From NCBI GenBank assembly GCA_935421215.2, contig OW285239.1, positions 84,558,434 to 84,622,433 on the forward strand: a stretch of 64,000 nucleotides of DNA, written 5' to 3'. This stretch comes from Melolontha melolontha (lineage: Eukaryota > Arthropoda > Insecta > Coleoptera > Scarabaeidae). This document shows, piece by piece, positions 30,419 through 41,230 of the stretch (its first letter is position 1; each line of letters opens with the position of its first letter). The position numbers were made by a program, and so were the translations under genes. Under the pieces are notes generated by a model. The model saw only the letters and a list, made by a program, of their open reading frames with translations. It was not told the origin of the DNA and made no database searches.

Positions 30419-32880
30419 GTTAATATAGCCAATTAGATCATGGAGGAGCTAATAAAAAAGTAAAACTTATTATTTATAATAGTATAACAAAATCTCTTGC
30501 GAATGTAAATCCATTTGATTGTTATTATTTGAAGTAATTTCACAGGTAGTTCTATGTTTAAGGTTAACTTCACCATTAATAATAAATTCTGTAAAACAGC
30601 AGAACTGACATACTATAAATAGCTGCTTCCCTATTTACGCAACTACGTTGTTCGTATTAGGATTCCAAAGACTGTTAAAATTAATGTTAAGGAATATGGT
30701 ACTAACAGTTTTAACATACGTAAATACGAAAATTAATAAATACTTATCTTTCTGAATAAATAATAATTTAAGTGTAACGAACCTGTTTCCTGGGTGGTGT
30801 AAAATAGGGTATTTTAGGTTCCATGCACTGGCAAAATTCACGGTTAATATCCTTCACTAATTAAAACTTCATAAATTGATGTCAATGTTTTATCCCTTTT
30901 TGTGAACATTTCCTAAATTTCTCCCTCGCCTAAATCTTGTGCAAATAATCAAATTAGCTGAATAGAATTTACACTAAAACTTTTATAGAGATTTATTAAA
31001 ATTTTGCGGGTAATAATGTATTCGTTTCACAATATAGACTGGGCACTTTCGATTACATACTAATTGGTATGCCATAACAGCACGGACACCTTGGAAAAAT
31101 AATAAGATATAATAATACTTAATAGATCAAAGGGATTTAAAAAAATATATAAATAAATATCTGGATGTTAGAAAACTTTAATTGTATGTCAAAGAATAAA
31201 TTCCATATAAAAATTATAAGCGTGTTTGAACAAATATACTAATTTAAAAAATATTAGTTCTCGCAGAACTGTCGTACCACAAAATTGCAGCAATACGTCA
31301 CTGTCTAATTATTTGTATTATTGTCTACAATTCTAAGCGTAGTTGAACACTTTTAGAGCGCTTTAAAGAAATGTAGAATGCATTGAATGAAAATTGTTCT
31401 TTTAAAGGACTAGCGAAGGATAGTATAAAACTTTTTAAATAGTAATTTAGATCTGGACGAGCAATCTGGTTCTAGAAGGACTTCAAGCTGTGATAATTCC
31501 GGAAGATGTAGCCGCAATATAAAAATTAATTCAGTAATTTATAAATTTAAATTCAGTAGTCATAGAGCATTAATACAAACTGCATACGTAATTGTGTAAA
31601 ATAATTCATCTTCGGCTTTAAATTCCCTCATTGCAAATAATAAACCATAGCTTTATTATAATGAAATCTGTTGAAATTCAGAAGCAAGTTTACATGTTTT
31701 AAGAATGATAAAGCTGGCGTGATTTGTTAGAAATAGGGGGCTGTCGCATTTTTCGGCCGACCTGGAATTATTGCTCAAAAATTCGAAAAATTACGGTTAA
31801 ATGTAATACTGTATAATGTCTACCTCGACTTTTACAAACTGCAAGAGAATTGCCTCCTTATTCAAGAATGAAGTCTCCTTAAGCATCAATACAGTATTCC
31901 TTCGCATAGAGCTTATACGACCAAACGGTTCTTCGATAAATTTACATTTCTTAACCCATATGTTACATTATTTTGTCGCCCAATTCTATTCGAGCGTGTT
32001 TCTGTACATCGAAGTTTACCTTCTCTGGTCGAGCGTATGTGTAGTTAGCCAATGAGGACGCGGCAGGCAACGCGAGGTTCTATAGACATACGCATTAAGA
32101 TCTATGTTGCAATCTAACAATAATTAAAGCACTTTCGTTCTACATTTTATCGAGGCTGGTGTATACCGCAAGATAGTATATATTTTTGGTATTATTGTAA
32201 CTATTTTGTATATATTAGAATTTTTCGAGGGATCTGTCTAGTCGCAGCTAATATAATTAGCCGAAACTTTTCGTAGATCTAAACTCATTCAGTGTTCGAA
32301 TTATAAAATGTTTTTGCGCGTACCCACAGTAAACTATAAATAGCCATTTTAGTACGTTTATTCACATTAGAAGCCTGATGCACATTTCATATAGCGACTT
32401 AGGGAGCTATTTAGGAAAGCTCATTAGAGAAATCATTACGAATACTCTCGCCCTGATGAAATAGGAGCTAGTCCACAGCTTCAGTTATTCCTGTTAATCC
32501 GCTGTCCAGCGCAGGTGCGAAGTAACGCCAAGCAGTGTTGAATTCAGGCCTTCCTACAATTATACCTTCATAGTTAAGTGAATGATATTAGTATTTCCCT
32601 TCTGCGTTTATGACTTTGGTTAATAGTACGAATTTATTGCAACGTATAAATTTAGTTTACATCATATAATATTTGCAATTAATAGCTTATTTATAAATTT
32701 TCTCTAAATTTTAAATAAATAATGTTCACATTGGTTTTTGTAAATTTATATGTACCTTATGTGCGTTAACGGAAATCTCTTTGAATAATTATTCTCCCCT
32801 CAGGAGTGTCTAATTTTTGATATAGCTGGTTTTTATATACGTTCTGTTGTACTTATACATCTATATATTCTTGAAATATT
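30419..32880. other. Anonymous intergenic DNA, 2.4 kb
   Basis: No gene, RNA or transposon recognised. Open frames (for example 31816-32055 plus, 30841-30635 minus) have no recognisable domain and ordinary AT-rich codon content. This is the longest stretch without an identified mobile element. Confidence 0.5.
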
Positions 32881-33480
32881 TTGGAAAACATATGTAATAA
32901 ATTGTTGTTACCTTATCAACTTAATCAACTTAAGGTTCCTTACAAGGAACATATTTCCCACTTTAGATTCAACAGACCCGAAAAATCTGGCGTTGCCCGA
33001 CATATTTGGGACACAGGTCATTCTGTGCCGGCACATAACCTTAAGTTGATTAAAACTGTTAATAATTATAGAGAATTAGATAGTTATGAAAGTATTTATA
33101 TATATACATAGAAATAAGAATAAATTAATGAATTCTGACAATGGACCAATCCCTCAGTCCAGTTCGTATACCTTATTGTGACAATAGCATTATTTTTACG
33201 CTTCATGTATTCACGCTTCACGGTTCCCTAAACTTCACGCTAGGTTTAAGTAGTATATAAGTGGTTATTTCGTTGTTAGGAAATTAGTGTTATCCCACTG
33301 GCGATTTGGTGAAGAGCATATCTTCTAAGGTTTACCTTAGCCAAAAACGCTACGTTTAACACTCTTTTTTTCAGATTTTAAGGGTATTCTACTGAAGATG
33401 GCAACTTAGTTGCCGAAATACGTATATAGTATTTATTGTTATATATTGTGGTTAGGGTGTTTTTCTTATTTCTGTTTATA
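32881..33480 (+). pseudogene. Penelope-like element 3' fragment: GIY-YIG tail and end
   Basis: The frame from 32881 to 33111 encodes the end of a PLE GIY-YIG endonuclease: YKEHISHFRF, EKSGVARHIWDTGHS and RELDSYESIYI, which match the usual R..H, SGVA.H...TGH and LDSWES pattern. It belongs to a different PLE lineage from 21442-23106. About 280 bp downstream is a hammerhead-like stem (33391-33420): ACTGAAGAT, then GGCAAC/GTTGCC, then GAAAT. The upstream RT part is missing. Confidence 0.78.
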
Positions 33481-33794
33481 ATTTAATAATGTACAGTAGC
33501 GAACTGCAATTTACCTAGATGGATATGTATATACACCAATATCTAAACTTGAATGTATAAAATTTAATAATGTAATTTTAACTAATTGTAAGAAAACTAT
33601 GACAATATTGCATAGAAAATACGACAAATGTAATATGTTATAACTTTTTATGCCGCCAGTTTCTATAATTGTATGTTAATGTTATATTTTAAGAAGTCTT
33701 TGAAACAGCTCATAGCTGCCGGTGTATGCTAGAATAAAATTGCTTTAGAAAATAAATATTTAATAATAACAGACCTTAAATCGACCACTAAAAG

Positions 33795-33800
<6 letters not shown>

Positions 33801-33868
<68 letters not shown>
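33801..33868. repeat. (TA)n microsatellite
   Basis: Near-pure TA repeat at the left border of the hammerhead-repeat block, as at the other PLE and retrozyme borders. Confidence 0.9.
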
Positions 33869-34160
33869 TTGAAAAATTTGTGAAAAAATCATCTGTGCAC
33901 CTTATCCGAAGACAGACATGATATTCACTGTATGAGTCGTTGAATTTTATTTTGTGGTCGAAGATTGCCTCCATTTCCACTCCATTGTTTCGTATCTCCC
34001 AGGGTTGTGATGTGGTTTAATCGTGCGTTGTTGTGTTTTTTGTGCGGTCATGTGTTTTGTATGTGCAGTCTGTGCGTCAGTCGCGTTTTTGCGTTTAAGT
34101 CATGTGTGTTTGTTTGTTGGTCATCATCACATTTTTTTTGCGTTTCAGTTGTGTGTGTGT

Positions 34161-35602
34161 TTAATGTGTTTTATTGTAAAGTGTTATTATTGTCTGTGTT
34201 TGTTTTACAAAGTATTGTATTTGTTCGTTTGTTGCGTTTGTCGAGTGTAATGTTATTAGCATATTGCCTAAGGCAAGTGCTAATTCGTCAACTGTGTTAA
34301 GTGTTATTTTGTCTTTGAGTTCAGGAATTAGTTGTTGGGAGTGGTGCTGGTATGTACTTAGGTTTGGGTGTGGTTTTGTTTGTTGGGTTGTTTGGATTGT
34401 TTGGACAGTTGATGAATGTGGATAAGTGTGGGCCACCGCAGTTTGCACACTTTGGTGGGGTTGTTTTTGTCTTGGTACATAAGTGTGTCGAATGTCCTTC
34501 TCCGCATTTCATGCATTTGTAGTTAACGTTGCAGTTTCTTTGGTGATGTCCGAAAGTCTGGCACTTGTGGCATTGTATAATGTCTGTCCGTTTGTTTAGT
34601 TGTTCGATTTTTATTGTGAGTCCGCAGCAGTCGTGTATGTTGTGTATAGATTTGTACTGTCTCGTTAGTTCGATTAATACTAGTGGTGCCGGTATGCCTT
34701 GTTTGCCGTTCATCCTTTTAATTTTGATTGTCGGGTAGCCTTTGTCCGTCAAGTCGTCTGTAATGTCAGTTTCGGTGATAAAGGTAGGAATGCCACGCAT
34801 AACTACCTTTAATGTCTTTTCGCTTCTCCTTTCGCTTGCAATTCATTGTCAAGTATGTGTTTAAGTTTTCGGTAGTCTTCGTCAGTTGTCGGTTCGATAT
34901 GTATTCCTGGTTTTACGATTTTGCTTTGTACTGTGTTAATGCTGTGTGTTTTGAGTATGTTTCGTATGTGTGACCATTTGTCTTTTTCGGTTATGATAAT
35001 TGGTACGATTTTGTGTGTTTTTTTTTGGTTCAGTTTTTGTGTTTTGTGTAGTGTATGTCTTATCAGTGATAAGACATACACTACACAAAACACAAAAACT
35101 GAACCAAGTGATAAGTTATCACTTACCCTGGGAGTGCTGCTGTATGAACTTGACGGTTGTGGAGTGATTTCGGTTTCTTCTTCCATTTTTCCTCGGTGAT
35201 TGTTTTTTCGAGGACACTGTATGCGTTTTTTGTTTCGATAGGTGTATTTGCGTGATCTGTTTTTTGTTTTTTTGCCGTTTTCTTCGCCATTTTAAAAACG
35301 TTTTGGAGTTGGACGTTGATTATGTGATCCGAGTTGTTGTCGGGCGGGTTTGCCGGGCTTGTATCTTCTTCTTCTTCATTTTCTTCGGGCGATACTAATA
35401 ATTCTATTTTACACGTTGGCTGGTCGGGATCGACGATGAATATCTGCGGTTGCCTTTGTAGAAGGTTTTGGATATCTTCTTCGTCGGTTGTTTGGCTAAT
35501 GATAATTTCTGCGTCTTGTCGTTGCTGCGGCGTACATCTTCTTTTGAAGTTATTCTTCAGAGTTAGATTCGTTATGGTTTTGGTGATATATCTTCCGGCC
35601 AT
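34161..35602 (-). pseudogene. Jockey-like ORF1 (gag) with PRE_C2HC region and three zinc knuckles, frameshifted
   Basis: RNA-binding ORF1 protein of arthropod non-LTR elements. It starts at 35602 (MAGRYITKTITN), with an acidic middle (EENEEEEDTS) and a basic KMAKKTAKKQK stretch. The next part, in another frame, includes KVVPIIITEKDKW-like text around 35000-34960. The frame 34800-34321 holds the pre-knuckle region (MRGIPTFITETDI) and three CCHC knuckles: CHKCQTFGHHQRNC, CMKCGEGHSTHLC and CANCGGPHLSTFINC. The tail (ITLNTVDELALALGNML) is in the overlapping frame 34448-34161. At least three frame changes show the copy is dead. A 77-bp palindrome at 35029-35105 lies inside the coding region. Confidence 0.82.
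35029..35105. repeat. 77-bp perfect palindrome inside ORF1
   Basis: The left half, from GGTTCAGTTTTTGTG to GTATGTCTTATCA, and its exact inverse meet at GTGATAAG. The repeated motif AAGTGATAAGTTATCACTT follows at 35107-35125. It looks like a local inverted duplication. Confidence 0.75.
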
Positions 35603-35870
35603 TTCTTCCGGGTTCGTATTGACGTTTTATCGTCGTAGATGCACTCAACTGCAATGTTGCGAGAACAGATATCGCAGTGAGAATGATGATATTCACTTCT
35701 ATACTACGTGTATATATACGAACTGTAATGAACTTCATGTGTATGAGAATTAATAATTATTAAATCTCATTTTACATGCGATTGTCGCTATAATTTGTTG
35801 CATTAAATTCTACAATTTGGCAAATCACTTTTGATGAAAGTGATTTGCCGAATTGTTGTCTTCGGATAAG

Positions 35871-35915
35871 GTGCACTGATGATCTGTAAAAACAGTGAAA
35901 TTTCGATATTTGCAC
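35871..35915 (+). ncRNA. Hammerhead ribozyme, dispersed copy
   Basis: GTGCA, CTGATGA (35876-35882), CTGT/ACAG stem with one A fewer in the loop, GAAA (35897-35900), TTTCGATA, then TTTGCAC closing stem I. One mismatch in stem III. It belongs to the same family as the 24011 array. Confidence 0.65.
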
Positions 35916-36014
35916 ATTCTGCGAATTGTAGAATTTAATGCAACAAATTATAGCGACAATCGCATGTAAAATGAGATTTAATAATTATATATATAAATTA
36001 TATATATAAAGATA

Positions 36015-36064
36015 ATGATTTCGTGACCTTTGTATGTTATGGTAAATTCAATTTGTTGGTGATT

Positions 36065-36068
<4 letters not shown>
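36015..36068 (+). repeat. PLE outermost end fragment
   Basis: TTCGTGACCTTTGTATGTTA then GGTAAATTCAATTTGTTGGT matches the outermost part of PLE ends (compare 20266-20300). A (TA)n tract follows at 36068-36095. Confidence 0.6.
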
Positions 36069-36095
<27 letters not shown>

Positions 36096-37005
36096 CGCTG
36101 ATGCAGGACCTCTTTATTATTCAGTTCAGAGTCGGAATTTACTAAATTGAGTCTTTTTTCTTTATAATTATTACTTTATTCAAGTGATTGATTGATATTT
36201 CTGAGTATTTTAAAAGAAGAATTGTGAATTGCAACAGAATTTCAACTTCAAAAGAGATTGGTAATCAAGAAATCAAGGAAGTCGTGTAACACCTGAAACT
36301 AAATTGAGTATCCAATACATTTTACCAACTTCGACTTTCCATTTACCTAACCCTGGCAGTGAGAGCTTTAAATTGTTTTTGTTGTAACTGAAAAGACCAT
36401 TATTTAATTTTCACATTTTTTTTGTAAAGGCAGCCAATTCGTATCTATTAAGTTTTTAGGTAGCTTTAATTTAAAATTTATATATACAGGCTGATTCATT
36501 TTCGGCCCTCACCATGGGGATCTCGCATATTATTGGAGATAGAGTATAGGTTTAAATTTGGCAAAGTTGTTAAATTTTGTGTTTGTTATAAATCCGTAAA
36601 GAAAATAGACCTGTGACAAATGACCTTCGTTATTTAAAAAAAAAACGCGAAAACCCCATTTTCTTCTTTTACCAGTAGCACCGACATTTGGCCTTGTAGA
36701 GAAAATATAAAAACACATCCTTGTGGCTCTTTCTAAACCTCTATCCAGTGGTGTACTCTAATTTTTCATACGACGTTTCGTTTCTTTCTGGCCATCATCA
36801 ACTATCTAATTTCTTATAGGCGCCATATTGGATTTAGACATCTCCAGAAAGAGTTTTTTTTTCTGATTTCAACCATGTACCACATGCTGACTAAAGTTTT
36901 TGGCATTAGGTTTTATTTGAAAGAATAAATTATATGATTAAATAAGGTAGCCATGGAATTTCAATCTGTCAAACATTTCATTTATTGTTCATTAATAATA
37001 CAAAA

Positions 37006-38152
37006 ATGTCATACACTAACGAAGACAAACGAGATATGATAAGTATTTTTTATTCTTCGAACCGAAATTCAACAGTAGCGAGTACAAGATATCTACAATT
37101 ATATCCAGAACTCCAGAACGACAACAGTCTCCTCGTACCATTTTTCTAGATCTCGACAGAAATTTGGTCGAGAATGGATCGTTTACTAACCCGCGTAATG
37201 GTCAAGACAACAGGAATTTAAATGAAAATCGACAAGATATTTTACAAATGGTAAATTAAAAGCGTGTTTTCAAATTTCATGTTAATCTTGTATTTTTATA
37301 GATAAATAATAATCCATCAATTTCTACACGCGAAGTAGCGTCAGAATTAAATTTGTACCAGTCCAGAGTTTGGAGAACTTTACATAAAAGTAGGTTTAAA
37401 CCATACAGGATCCATGTTAGTCACTCTTTACTGCCTGGAGATAATTTGAGAAGGCTAGAATATTGTAATTGGTTAATGGGAAGGATAGAAAATAACGAAA
37501 ATATTTTAAGCAAAATCATCTTGTCAGATGAAACAAAATTTACAAATTCTGGAATGTTCAACAGAAATACGGAGCACTATTGGGCAGTACAAAATCCCCG
37601 ACAAAACAGGGCTAGAAGACCACGACATCGTTTTGGAATAAACGTTTGGATGGGAATTTTGGCAAATCGTCTCTTAGGACCAGTTATGTATGAAGAACAT
37701 TTAAATGGAGAAAGATATTTAAACATTTTACGTACATACGTATCTGACTATCTTGACGACAATATCCCATTAAATCAATATTATTACAATTACAATTACA
37801 ATTACAATATTTATGGTGGCAACAAGATGGCGCACCAGCACACAATGCAGCTGTTGTTAGAAATTTCTTAAATCAAGAGTTTGCCAACCATTGGATTGGA
37901 AATAGGGGAGTTGTTGAATGGCCTGCGAGATCACCTGATTTAAGTCCGCTAGATTTTTTTTTATGGGGATATGTTAAAAATAATATTTATGAAGTAGATG
38001 CGCCACAAAACATTGAAGAATTACGAGACAGACTTCAGAATGCCTTCGATGCAGTTCCTAGAAGAACTATACAAAGGGCAGTACAAAATGCCAGAAGGTG
38101 TGCCCAATTGTACATTACCGAAGATGGCCAGATAATTGAACATTTACTGTAA
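37006..38152 (+). pseudogene. Tc1/mariner-type transposase with a small intron, two frame lesions
   Basis: The ATG at 37006 opens MSYTNEDKRDMISIFYSSN, the DUF4817-like start, inside the left terminal repeat. An 8-base tandem duplication (CCAGAACT) near 37105 breaks the frame. A likely intron, 37251-37301 (GTAAAT...TTTATAG, 51 bp), joins LQM to INNNPSISTREVA. The core from 37353 holds ILSDETKF (first D) and FGINVWMGI. An expanded ATTACA repeat at 37780-37812 shifts the frame just before WWQQDGAPAH (second D). Then come WPARSPDLSPLDFFLWG (third D, 41 residues after the second by my count) and the C-terminus GQIIEHLL, stopping at 38152. All three catalytic residues are present. Frame breaks are small and look recent; a working sister copy in the genome is likely. 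Confidence 0.88.
37251..37301 (+). other. Probable intron in transposase
   Basis: 51 bp, GT...AG borders, stop codons inside. Its removal joins two parts of a conserved helix-turn-helix linker in frame. Confidence 0.6.
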
Positions 38153-38799
38153 TTGTTTATTGTTTACTTTTCTATGTATTTTTAATAATGTTTTTGTTAT
38201 CTTGTACTCGCTACTGTTGAATTTCGTTTAGAAGAATAAAAAATACTTATCATATCTCGTTTCTCTTCGTTAGTGTATGACACTTTTGTATTATTAATGA
38301 ACAATAAATGAAATGTTTGACAGATTGAAATTCCAAAGGCTACCTTATTTAATCTTATAACTTATTCTTTCAAATAAAACCTCATGTCAAAAACTATAGT
38401 CAGCATGTGGTACATGGTTGAAATCATAAAAAAAAACTCTTTCTGAAGATGTCTGAATCCAATAAGGCGCCTATAAGAAATTAGATAGTTGATGATGGCC
38501 AGAAAGAAACGAAACGTCGTATAGAAATTTAGAGAACACCACTGGATAGAGGTTTAGAAATGACCACAAGAATGTGTTTTTATTTTTTCTCTACAAGGCC
38601 AAATGTCGGTGCTACAGATAAAAGAAGAAAATGGGGTTTTCGCGTTTTTTTTTTTAATAACGAAGGTCATTTGTCACAGGTCTATTTTCTTTACGGATTT
38701 ATAACAAACACAAAATTTAACAACTTTGCCAAATTTAAACCTATACTCTATCTCCAATAATAAGAGAGATCCCCATGGTGAGGGCCGAAAATGAATCAC

Positions 38800-38802
<3 letters not shown>

Positions 38803-38868
<66 letters not shown>
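38803..38868. repeat. (TA)n microsatellite
   Basis: Pure TA tract that served as target site for the preceding element. Confidence 0.9.
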
Positions 38869-38872
<4 letters not shown>

Positions 38873-39017
38873 ACAATTGATAAATTATTGGAGTTTTTCG
38901 GCTTCTATATGAAATATTAACAAATATTAAATTAGAATGTATGTAATTGCAGAGTAAGTGGGGATGTAAACATTGCTGTCTACAAATTACAAAGCAAATC
39001 ATACGAAATTTATTTGA

Positions 39018-39082
39018 AAAATATGGTCTACGTTGGGACTCGAACCCAAGTCTACAGCTATCCGGGCTGTCGCTAATTATTT
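39018..39082 (-). repeat. tRNA-derived SINE-like fragment
   Basis: The minus strand has TTGGGTTCGAGTCCCAA, a perfect T arm with B-box sequence, preceded by CCCGGATAGCTGTAG. The 5' tRNA half and A box are not evident, so this is not a tRNA gene. Confidence 0.5.
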
Positions 39083-40089
39083 ATTAATTGTTATATTTAA
39101 TAAACCGCTAAGAAATTATCTAAACACTTATATATATATATGTGTATGTGTGTGTGTGTTCTTGCCTGATCTGATTTGTGAATTGAAAATTAATACATAC
39201 ACTTTAGTTTTAAGTATTTTGCTAAATAATTTAATAATTCAAGGATACTATTCATGTCGTCAGATAATCTTTAACGCTCTTTTTTTAATCTACATTTATT
39301 TGTTATAACATGATGGCTATAGGTATCATATATTTCTTAGATGACCACATGTCTCTCAGCTGATTAATCACAAATTTTGCTGGCATTTGTTGTAGAAGTG
39401 GGCCATACTATTTGAATTGGAGATTAAAAATAGCAATTTTGGTATGTTTTATTGTTCTTGTCCAGGAATTAACAAAAAGTGACAAAAGCTTAATCTGCGA
39501 TATACGCATCTTTTAATTATAAGCGATGACACTTTTCAAAAAAAGTGCCTGACTGTCCGGAAAAGTCCTGGCTGTAACTTAATTCAATAATCATTTAACA
39601 ACGCTATAGATTTCACAACATTTTGAAATCCAAAATTCAGCACTTGCAAAGTAACCAAAAAGACCTGGAGCAAATAGGACAAAAGTTTGGATTCCTTAAG
39701 AATTGAGAATTAAGAAACCTCTCGGCCGGAGAATGATACCTGAATCTGTAACACATGTAAGTAACTAGAATCAGGTCAGAGTACAGCATTCACCTCTCAT
39801 AGACAGATGTACATTCTGAAAATTCTACATATCGCAAAAAGCATTTTCGAAATTAAACAATGAAAAACTTTATAAGTTTTTTGAGGTTCAGTCCTCATTA
39901 GTCGGGTACAGAAGCGTGTTCAAATAGATAGAAATGATTTCAGTTGATAGATATTTGATTCCTAGAAATCTAAATAGGTTTCATTTTTATTAATAAAAGC
40001 CAACATACCATGTGCATTAATCTAATATTTAACTTTGCTGTTTAACTTTTATAATTTTGGAAGAACTACATTCGATTTGATACGAAAGT
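39083..40089. other. Anonymous DNA
   Basis: A TG-rich stretch lies at 39138-39158. No gene or known transposon recognised. Confidence 0.45.
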
Positions 40090-41230
40090 ATTTATTTATG
40101 TATCCGGAAATGGCAACATCCGTGTTGCAAGGTTCTATTTAACATAGTTTGACATTTCTAAGGTATACGTACTCAGAGCCTTTTTGCATACGGCCCCACT
40201 TGTATTGTTTACAGTCAATTGAAAATTTCATCAAAGTCAGAAAATTGAATTATCTTGAAACCTTGAAAATAATTTTGAAAAAATGGAATCATTTTAAAAA
40301 AACTTATTTACTACCACTTTCGACGTGGATTGTCTCAACATCAGTGCATCGATCCACTCATTTCGACTTTTGTTTGGCAATGAAAGACCATATGAAATCA
40401 TTGTATATTACATTGTACATAGTGAATTCAATAGTGGCTGTCGTTCGCTAACAGACAAATTTAAAGGTCACCCAAAATCGGTTGTTATACCAGAACATAT
40501 CGATGCTGGGCGCGAACTGATAATGCAAGATTGTCATGTCAAATACCGTAAGACTAAGGCATCCCTGAGCGTTAGTAGGACCAACATATATAACATAAAA
40601 CAGCTCGTGTCTATTGATGCAAGGAAACGCTCAAAAAATTAATGTGGTGCATCAAAAGCCGTGTATAACATCTACACAGGTGACGAATCTTTGACCTAGG
40701 CGTATAGACACGAAAAGAAACAACCATTGAGGGTGTGAGTGTTCCAAGATGAGCTAAACCCAGCAAAAGTTGATCGCGCTAGAAGCACTTCGTAGCAAAT
40801 GGTCGCCTGTTTTTTGAGGAGAAAATTTACATGCGGCAGAAATGTCACTAGAAAATCGTAGAACGGCCAATTCTGAATGGTACAGAACCATTTGTTTACC
40901 AGAACCCTTTGAATAAATAATAAAAAGGCTCTAACGACGTAGGATAATTTTTAACCATGACCATGATCGAATTGATGAGTCATCCGACGTACAGCCGTGA
41001 TTTGGCACCAAATGATTTATTTTTGTAGCCGTACGGTATAATAAACTACGTGTTCAACGATTTCTTACGCCAGACGAAACGATCTGCGTGTTAAAAATGC
41101 ATATGTTGATATCGGAATGGAAAAATGCTTTACAATTGGTTCAAACGTACGTAAAAGTACGTAGACCATCACTGAAGATATTTTGAAAAACAATGAAAAC
41201 ACTTTTAATGTCTAATATATTTTTTTGTTT
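40090..41230 (+). pseudogene. mariner (DD34D) transposase, heavily mutated
   Basis: Plus-strand frame 40325-40642 reads HSFRLLFGNERPYEIIVYYI, then EFNSGCRSLTDKFKGHPKS, VIPEHIDAGRELIMQD and KASLSVSRTNIYNI, the N-terminal DNA-binding half of a mariner transposase. The catalytic half is scattered over frames with stops: YTGDESLT at about 40676-40700 (first D), and LMSHPTYSRDLAPNDLFL at about 40970-41025, where the usual third-motif D is preserved after APN. The second motif lies near 40900-40960 but is not readable. Terminal repeats are not clear. Long dead. Confidence 0.82.

Larger units (their letters stand above)
33930..35686 (-). mobile_element. Non-LTR element carrying ORF1 only, 12-bp target duplication
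   Basis: ATGATATTCACT occurs at 33918-33929 and again at 35687-35698, flanking the insert, and is part of the interrupted repeat. The insert is 1,757 bp. On its minus strand it starts CATTCTCACTGCG, has ORF1, and ends about 230 bp after it with AATAAAATTCAACGACTCAT. There is no ORF2 and no poly(A). Confidence 0.72.
33869..35990. repeat. Hammerhead repeat pair split by a non-LTR insertion
   Basis: A minus-oriented unit (33869-33929, continued at 35687-35830) is followed by a plus-oriented unit (35831-35990). The minus unit lost its ribozyme at AAATCATC|TGTGCACC. The two meet head to head near 35833, as in the 24011 array. The non-LTR element lies between 33930 and 35686. Confidence 0.72.
36487..38802 (+). 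mobile_element. Tc1/mariner-type element with 605-bp terminal inverted repeats
   Basis: TA flanks at 36485-36486 and 38803-38804. Left repeat 36487-37091 and right repeat 38199-38802 are nearly identical in inverse, starting CAGGCTGATTCATTTTCGG and CAGGTGATTCATTTTCGG. Total 2,316 bp. The repeats include the first 86 bp of the transposase. A GATGATGGCC...GAAACGTCG motif, seen near some PLE-like ends, lies within both repeats (about 36771-36800 inverted, 38493-38521). High arm similarity suggests recent activity. The open frames 36718-36530 and 38560-38760 are mirror shadows. Confidence 0.88.

Noticed and set aside
30419..32880. Host gene in the longest transposon-poor stretch
   Set aside because: Checked all frames given: none has a recognisable domain or convincing exon structure.
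34921..35199. Plus-strand frames over the ORF1 region (also 33965-34300, 35334-35753)
   Set aside because: Antisense of the zinc-knuckle ORF1; valine- and cysteine-rich from its codon complement.
36530..38760. Matching frames at 36718-36530 and 38560-38760
   Set aside because: They are shadows inside the 605-bp terminal repeats.
38796..39002. Frames with long IYIYIY runs here and at 33729-33980, 51859-52086, 57055-57375
   Set aside because: Translations of (TA)n tracts; not proteins.
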